Of a stretch of 64,000 nucleotides of DNA, positions 58,893 through 64,000 are shown piece after piece (the first letter of the stretch is position 1; each line of letters begins with the position of its first letter). The notes beneath the pieces were generated by a model. The model saw only the letters and a program-made list of their open reading frames with translations. It was not told where the DNA came from and made no database searches. The position numbers and the translations under genes were made by a program. Source of the stretch: Monosporascus cannonballus (taxonomy: Eukaryota > Ascomycota > Sordariomycetes > Xylariales); the NCBI GenBank assembly GCA_004154925.1, contig QJNS01000024.1, forward strand, positions 390,961-454,960. Direction: 5' to 3'.

Positions 58893-58918
58893 GTTGTTGA
58901 AGTGCCCCGAACACGCCC
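58893..58918. repeat. Right terminal inverted repeat
   Basis: Inverted partner of 47720-47745, followed by the target duplication TAA at 58919-58921. Confidence 0.85.
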
Positions 58919-58921
58919 TAA

Positions 58922-59716
58922 GCTTCCGAACGGGGAATCGTCAGGCCGTTTGAGCGGTTATTTGGGTTGGCACCAGTGTTGCGGGTGAGGCATTCGATGT
59001 GGTCGCCATTAGCAATGGGTCACTCAGCCTTTTTTTTTACCATAACTGCCGCCGTTCCTTCACCGCGGACATAACTATCTACATCTGCATCCAACATATG
59101 TGACCGGCCGGTAGAGAAAGTATGTTTATGCTGTTTTCTGGGATAAAAACCTCTTGTCCGAGGATTATCTGGCTGCCATACGCTACCGTGGTACGCAACT
59201 AGTCCGCCCGTAAAACTTGGATGCCCTAGTACACCGCAATAACGCTGGGACGAACAAGCCGTATCGATAGTCATTTTCAGGCAAAACGTCCGCATTTTAC
59301 AGCATGAGATCGTTATACTTGATGCCTATGATGATTACGTAAACGGCCGTATCAGATTTACGCAGCGATTCTATCGTCTGTCCGCCCGCTTCAAGAGTTT
59401 CGTACACAGTTTCCAACAGCAGACACTGCTACCGATCTATGGAATTCGCCTCATAAGGACTGGCATTAAAAAGGGGCGCGTCGAACGCGCCCAAGTCATG
59501 CTGCATCAAACATGCCGCTGGATATTGGCGGTGCCATGATGGCTGCCGTCAGGATAATAGAAGCTCCTGGTACTAACTCGATCAGGGGGAATATCCTGGC
59601 ACCCATCGCGGGGGTTCTCAAACACTTCCATAATGCCGAAGGCACATCCGCGCCCTCAGGAAGCCGCTGCTGCTGCCCACGATAGCGATCGGCTCTGGTA
59701 GTTGGGAGGAAGCCAT
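58922..59716 (-). pseudogene. HR-PKS relic, part 1: N-terminus and first part of ketosynthase
   Basis: The likely start is ATG at 59714-59716 (MASSQLPEPIAIVGSSS). Downstream, in several frames, come GADVPSALWK, LGAFDAPLFNASPYEANSID, LLLETVYETLEAGGQTIESL, SDTAVYV, the active-site motif MTIDTACSS at about 59245-59272, DADVDSYVRGEGTAAVMV and NGDHIECLTRNTGAN, up to IPRSEA at the transposon junction. These are the ordered motifs of a fungal highly reducing PKS ketosynthase, the condensing enzyme. The catalytic Cys codon remains, but there are stops (for example within the usual DPQQ motif) and frame shifts. The gene continues at 47719 beyond the 11.2 kb insertion. Confidence 0.85.
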
Positions 59717-61530
59717 TGCACATGGTATACGACCCGGAGACCTACACAGCTCCCATTTTTCGCCGTACTGGTGGTAATACTCAGGGGGTTGTGACTTCCT
59801 TAGGTGGAAACGGGGAAAACATCGGCAGACGGGCCTATCAATTCGGCACCGTGGGATGGATAGGCACGCCTAGGTGATCGTATCCGAATTTCTCTCGTTC
59901 TATTCCGGGTATCGCCACTGTTAGGCACTTTCGGGCATGCCGGAACTCCGACCCTTTCCCATAAACTCATTCTCGTCAGCTACACGGTCTAGGCACCCGT
60001 GACGGATCGTATCACAACGTTACCTCACGCCCCATATCTGTAGTTCCGGAGAGAGATATGCCCGTATGTAACTCGAAGCCAGACGCGGTCTCATGGGTGA
60101 GAGCGGAGAGGGTAACGGAAGACCGGGCTGTACACGGCGACTACAATCAGCAGGCAGCCAGGAGCAGAGCGGCTAGTTAGCGCTTTCTATCATTCTGTGC
60201 TCCCCTTACAGAGCACACGTATCGTACGTCTGTAAGGAAGGGTACAGTTGCCAGTGCGGATACACGGCAATACCCTTCCTGAAAGGAATGCTAGGGGCCT
60301 TTATAAAGGCAGCCTCGGGGCGATATGGTCAGCCCTAGGGGTGGTCAGCATCATGTATGCTACATCACCGCCAACAGAAAGGATCACCGAAGTTCCGCCT
60401 TTTCTCAGTTATCAACAGATATCGTGCACGAACCACCGCTGATCTCCCGTCCAGCTAAGTGGGCATTCACGTAACTCTGACTAGCTCTGATTAGCTACGC
60501 TTCTTGGCGTTGCAGAGCCGCATGCCGATCGCACGCTAATCACCCTACGCTTTCGGAAAGGTACAAAGATAGCTATCTCTTCAGAAAATGCTGCGTTCCA
60601 GTGGTGCGTGCACAATATTCGCAGATAACCGAAGAAAAGGCAGTACATACTCATGAGTGGAACACGCCTTGGGGTTGGTTCCGTCCGACCTCCACCAGCC
60701 GCGTTCAAAAGCTTCTTTGCCACACTATACCTCCTTTTAGTACACTAAGTAGGTAATGATGACTGGAAGAGGTACTCTAGCCCCTAGGTAGACTTTATGA
60801 AAGACCTGTTGGAAGGGCCCCTTTTGAGAGCCCTATTGGAAGTGCTGACCCGACCTTTATTGCAGGCCCTAACCGAACCTGATTTGGCCCCTATTGGACC
60901 CTTATTCCAGGACCTGTTGAAGGGACGTGTTGGAGGACTTGACCTGGCCTTCGTGGAACCCCTATTCCGGGACTGACTCGTTAAGGGACCTGCTAAAGGC
61001 TGGCATTCAATTCTGTAAGTGGCTTTGCAGCATTGAAGGCAGAAGTCCCCCAACTGATATTGCTACCCACTTAGTTTTTGCGTAGGGATCTGAGGGATAT
61101 GACCCGGTGGAGGTTGGGCGTTGGTTTTTTGCATTAACAACGTCTGGGTTTTAGTTAGTCCCGGCGTATTCTCCGGCCTGTCAGGGAGGCAGGGAAGTTC
61201 CTTGATGGATATAGAGAAGGATCTAGGCCCCTATCGCCCCTACATTCTACATTATCTGTGGAGTCGTGGCTTTGGGTATCAATATGTACCTCAGATAATC
61301 CCTTTTCTATTTTCTCGATCATTATGGAGATCAAACACTGCCTACCTATTCAACAAGCCGGGTTTGTATGACCTTCGTGATCTTTTGATTTGACACGAAC
61401 TTATAAAGATCAACTGCGTAGGCTTTTTATACACACGTGCTTAGGGATATATAGCGAATAATGAAAAGCCGAGGCGCTCATTCTAGTACGCATTGATAAG
61501 CTATTCCAGATCGAACAACACCGCAGCATT
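59717..61530. other. Divergent region between PKS and enoyl reductase relics
   Basis: Former shared upstream region of the two genes. It contains an inverted repeat (CCTTACAG ... CTGTAAGG at about 60205-60240) and a degenerate repeat area at 60800-61000. Small open frames have no recognised similarity. Confidence 0.4.
60800..61000. repeat. Degenerate tandem repeat
   Basis: Variants of two short phrases recur about every 15-30 bases: CCTATTGGA (three near-copies) and GACCTGTTGGAAGG / GACCTGTTGAAGGG / GACGTGTTGGAGG. It looks like an old minisatellite. Confidence 0.45.
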
Positions 61531-62767
61531 ATGCCGACACCTTTGCGCCAGGCATCTATAATCGTACAGTGCACCGCGATTAACACGACGGCCCAGTGCC
61601 CTCGCTGTCACCCGACATGGTTCCAGTAAAGACGGCCGCCGTAACCGACAACCATGTTGATATGAAGTTGCTCAACTACAGCGCCGCCGCCGGAGTCATC
61701 GTCGGGCATGACTTCGCGGGGACGGTGGTGGCGCTGGGAGCGGATGCACAGGCGGTAGGCGTCTGGCGGTCAGCGACCGCCTCATAGGCCTCTTACACGG
61801 CATGAACTAGGGTTTGCAATGGGTACCCACGGACTACCCACGAACTAACCACCCACGGATACCCGTGGTAGGAAATTTTAGCGTGGGTGGGTGGGTAGTG
61901 CAAACCCTAGCATGAACAGTCTACGGCCCGGCGTGGGAATGTTTGCCGAATACGTCGGCGCGTACGCCGATCTTGTGTTAAAAATTCCCGACGGTATAAG
62001 CTGGAAAAGGCAGCCAGCCTAGGCGTCGGTATCGCGACTGCGGCTTTGGCGCTCTTTGGCGAGCTCGGGCGTACCCATGCCGGCTGAACCAGTAAAGACC
62101 CCGGAGCGAGCCAAGCCCGAGGAGGCCTTGGATCGATTTGTGCTGGTAGCAGAGGGGCAGTACAGGCAGCGGCACACGAGCTACCAACTGTTAAAGCTGT
62201 ATATACTTCTTTTGGTCACCACACGACTTTTACGACAACCCCGATACTATAATGCAGGATAATTGGGCTGAGTCAAAATTGGTAACTGCAATGCCGGTTT
62301 CCGTCCTATCGCTACATGCTCGCCCTCCAGCTCCAACCTGGTTCTCTCCTTCGGCGTTGACAAGGTCTTTGATTACCATAGTCCGACCTGCGCAGCCGAT
62401 ATCCGCGCGTGTACGCGCAACAAGCTAGTAATGACCCTCGACTGCATCACCCAGGCCGATACTACCCAACTATGCTACGCTGCTATAGGCCGCGCGCTGG
62501 CGGCCGCTACGTCGCTCTGGAACCCTTCCGGGGGGCGTGACTCAAACCCGACCCTTGACGATCAAGCCGTCCTGGATCTTGGAATTGACCATCTTCGGTC
62601 GAGGTGGTCCTGGAGTTTGCTGCTGTTCAACCCTCTTGGATCGCGGCTTCATTAGCACGCATTCTGTCATGTGCATGTCTGGCGGGTCGGAAGGTGTCAT
62701 GCAGGGGGTCGAGACGCTGCAACATCAGGGTATTTCTGGTTACAAACTGGTTTATTCAGCGCCATGA
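61531..62767 (+). pseudogene. LovC-like trans-acting enoyl reductase, decayed
   Basis: From MPTPLRQASIIVQ at 61531, blocks of the medium-chain reductase family that partners with HR-PKSs follow in order: PSLSPDMVPVKTAAV, NYSAAAGVIVGHDFAGTVVALG, AEYVGAYADLVLKIPDG, LALFGELG, VFDYHSPTCAADIRA, LDCITQADTTQLCYAAIGRA and, at the end, GVMQGVETL and SGYKLVYSAP before TGA 62765-62767. Such enzymes reduce the enoyl group on the growing chain when the PKS's own ER is inactive. The frame is broken at many points, a 102 bp MITE interrupts it at 61808, an unexplained segment lies near 62200-62290, and part of the substrate domain near 62540-62680 is lost. It is divergent from the PKS relic, as expected for one cluster. 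Confidence 0.85.
61808..61909. mobile_element. 102 bp hAT-type MITE
   Basis: Terminal inverted repeats TAGGGTTTGCA / TGCAAACCCTA enclose an internally palindromic GGGTA/CCCAC-rich core. The flanks carry a perfect 8-base duplication GCATGAAC (61800-61807 and 61910-61917). An 8-base duplication and a TAGGG-type end are typical of hAT elements. Removing the element and one duplication restores the reading LHGMNSLRPGVG of the enoyl reductase in frame. It encodes nothing and would need a transposase from elsewhere. Confidence 0.9.
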
Positions 62768-63263
62768 GGTCGCGTAGTCATGGTCAATATCTTTCGTGAC
62801 AACCGCATATTGGGTTAGTAGAGAGATCTGATTCGCAATTACCTGTATAAGTTGAATGGAATAGGCATGTACAGTGCAGGGACTACCCAAAACAGCTTCA
62901 TGACAGGGGTTGGGGAATGGCTTGTACTTCACACATCCCTCCCTGCTCCTGCTCCCATTCGCCAAGGACGTTATAAGGGCGCTGATGAGCCGAGCCAACC
63001 GGGTATAATACTGGCTCTCTGTTGGGCCGCATCCCCCATCCCTTGTTTATGTTGGCTGCGGTTACGGCAGCGAGAGAAGGCAAAGCTTCTCCCCCCATCT
63101 GCCTCCTCGTTTTGCATCCACCCTCTCAACTTCGCCTTGGCTCAACTGTTAGCATCCACTTTCAAGAATCAATCATCACCAGTCATCTTCAACCCGTCGC
63201 TTTCAGCTAGTCAAAGTACATTTCCCACTGCTTTTTTGCGTTCTTGTCGCATCTGATATACCC
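62768..63263. other. Intergenic, ending in a pyrimidine-rich leader
   Basis: The last ~170 bases before 63264 are rich in C and T with CATCACC- and TCAACCC-like words, as in fungal 5' leaders. No gene recognised further upstream. Confidence 0.35.
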
Positions 63264-63332
63264 ATGGGGCAAGCTCAGAGTTTGTCGACGCAAATCGAAA
63301 TTGCGGCACCACCAGAAACCGTTCGATCTGTG
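63264..63332 (+). pseudogene. Orphan first exon of an SRPBCC (polyketide cyclase-like) protein
   Basis: ATG 63264 opens 23 codons ending at a consensus donor GTATGT (63333). The reading LSTQIEIAAPPETVRSV is the typical beginning of fungal SRPBCC/START-like proteins, and in that family an intron often follows RSV. I could not find the next exon; 200 bases later the sequence turns into an AT-rich island. So the gene is probably truncated. The short length makes the family call tentative. Confidence 0.4.
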
Positions 63333-63539
63333 GTATGTCCCCTATCTTCAGCTCTGGTCCAAAGGTTCCAAACTAGAACTTGTCACAGTTAGGCTGATCG
63401 CGAGAAAAGGTTGCATAGAGTGTGGAAAGTGATAATTGTCTGACTAGAATTGAGCTCCAAGGAGCGGTAGCTAGGAAGCTATCTATATACTATGGGAGCG
63501 CCGGAATAAGGTTCTTCCGGATGCTGTAAAGCTTAATAA

Positions 63540-63909
63540 CTAACATAAATACCCTTATTCTATAATATACCCCTTAGATAAAAGGGACTTGCTTTTTTAA
63601 ATCTGTTTATCATAGTTTTTGTAATTTTTAAATAATTGTAATAATAATACAAAATAATATAATTAATTAATTTAATTAATAAAAAGGTGAGTTATACGTA
63701 TATTAGGCACGTAAGGGAAAAATTATTATTATGTTGTTTTTTTTTATTATTATTACGGTAATAAATAATAAAATAATAGGGTTTACGTTTTGCCTATTTA
63801 CTTTTCTATTATTTTCGTATATTAAAATCTTTTTTTTCGGTTCGTATAATAATTTCGTAAATATTTTAGGCTAAAAGAAATAATCCCAATATTTACGGGT
63901 ATAATGCAA

Positions 63910-64000
<91 letters not shown>
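63540..64000. mobile_element. Start of a second AT-rich, RIP-like island
   Basis: Composition changes sharply at about 63540 to TpA-rich sequence like the arms of the 47.7-58.9 kb element. No ends, frames or duplications are visible before the window stops, so its nature as a transposon remnant is inferred from composition only. Confidence 0.4.
63910..64000. repeat. TTA trinucleotide microsatellite
   Basis: About 30 uninterrupted TTA (ATT) units running to the window end; the true length is unknown. Confidence 0.95.

Larger units (their letters stand above)
47720..58918. mobile_element. TIR DNA transposon (PIF/Harbinger-like TSD) with nested retroelement
   Basis: The two ends carry 26-base inverted repeats matching at 24 positions (47720-47745 and 58893-58918; core GTGTTCGGGGCACTTC). 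They are flanked by TAA at 47717-47719 and 58919-58921. Removing the element plus one TAA rejoins the ketosynthase reading frame of the host PKS relic at exactly the expected residue, which confirms the 3-base duplication. TAA/TTA duplications are typical of PIF/Harbinger elements; the superfamily call rests on that alone, as no transposase is readable. Without the nested Gypsy element the transposon would be about 3.5 kb (47720-50578 and 58228-58918). Both arms are extremely AT-rich with almost all CpA lost to TpA, as RIP produces. Confidence 0.75.

Noticed and set aside
47720..58918. Centromere-like or mitochondrial-insert explanation for the AT-rich block
   Set aside because: LTRs, inverted repeats, three target duplications and Gypsy motifs explain it as nested transposons.
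60481..60723. Minus-strand fragment with RTEPTPRRV in one frame and DGTNPKA in another, recalling a ketosynthase motif
   Set aside because: Only a few residues agree and the surrounding ones do not; the real KS motif of this gene is already found at 58.9-59.0 kb.
63910..64000. CRISPR-like or satellite array at the window end
   Set aside because: It is a plain trinucleotide microsatellite; there are no spaced repeats anywhere in the window.

Overview
The window looks like a chromosome segment of a filamentous ascomycete (Pezizomycotina, most likely a Sordariomycete). Supporting signs are genes with short 48-170 nt introns carrying CTAAT/CTAAC branch points, HET-domain, NACHT-ankyrin and highly reducing polyketide synthase (HR-PKS) sequences, and an 11 kb AT-rich, TpA-rich transposon block with the appearance of repeat-induced point mutation (RIP). 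No bacterial, viral or CRISPR content was seen.

Layout. 0-2 kb: two convergent von Willebrand A (vWA) paralogues, the first cut by the window edge. 2.6-5.7 kb: a divergent pair of mitochondrial genes (a PPR protein and ribosomal protein mS23). 6.6-9.1 kb: a decayed NACHT-ankyrin (NLR-like) gene. 9.4-11.3 kb: a BTB protein with an acidic/lysine repeat tail. 11.7-13.9 kb: a broken HET-domain gene. 15.5-22.7 kb: a divergent aldehyde dehydrogenase / xanthine dehydrogenase pair. 23.7-24.7 kb: an NmrA-like oxidoreductase with one frameshift. 24.7-27.5 kb: a repeat-bearing gap with a 57-base G run. 27.5-30.8 kb: the meiotic gene SPO22/ZIP4 as nine exons that splice exactly in frame but contain one in-frame TAG. 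31.5-33.8 kb: the Zn2Cys6/PAS regulator ERT1/AcuK with two microexons. 36.3-38.3 kb: a secreted GH30 glycosidase. 40.1-42.3 kb: exocyst subunit Sec6. 42.8-45.7 kb: a doubtful secreted-protein gene and a BTB pseudogene.

46.7-62.8 kb is a fossil secondary-metabolite locus. An HR-PKS gene (minus strand) and a LovC-like trans-acting enoyl reductase (plus strand) are divergent and both decayed. The PKS ketosynthase is split by an 11.2 kb element with terminal inverted repeats and a TAA target duplication. Inside it sits a Ty3/Gypsy retrotransposon (duplication GAATT), and inside that a solo LTR (duplication CATAT). The reductase carries a 102 bp hAT-type MITE with an 8 bp duplication. An orphan first exon resembling an SRPBCC/polyketide-cyclase protein follows at 63.3 kb, next to another AT-rich island that runs to the window end.

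The most interesting items are the in-frame TAG (probable former TGG) in the meiosis-specific SPO22 gene, a candidate for the sexual-stage A-to-I mRNA editing known in Sordariomycetes, and the layered insertions, each recognisable by its own target-site duplication. Exon boundaries were derived by hand from splice motifs, phase and family resemblance; no alignment or database search was run.
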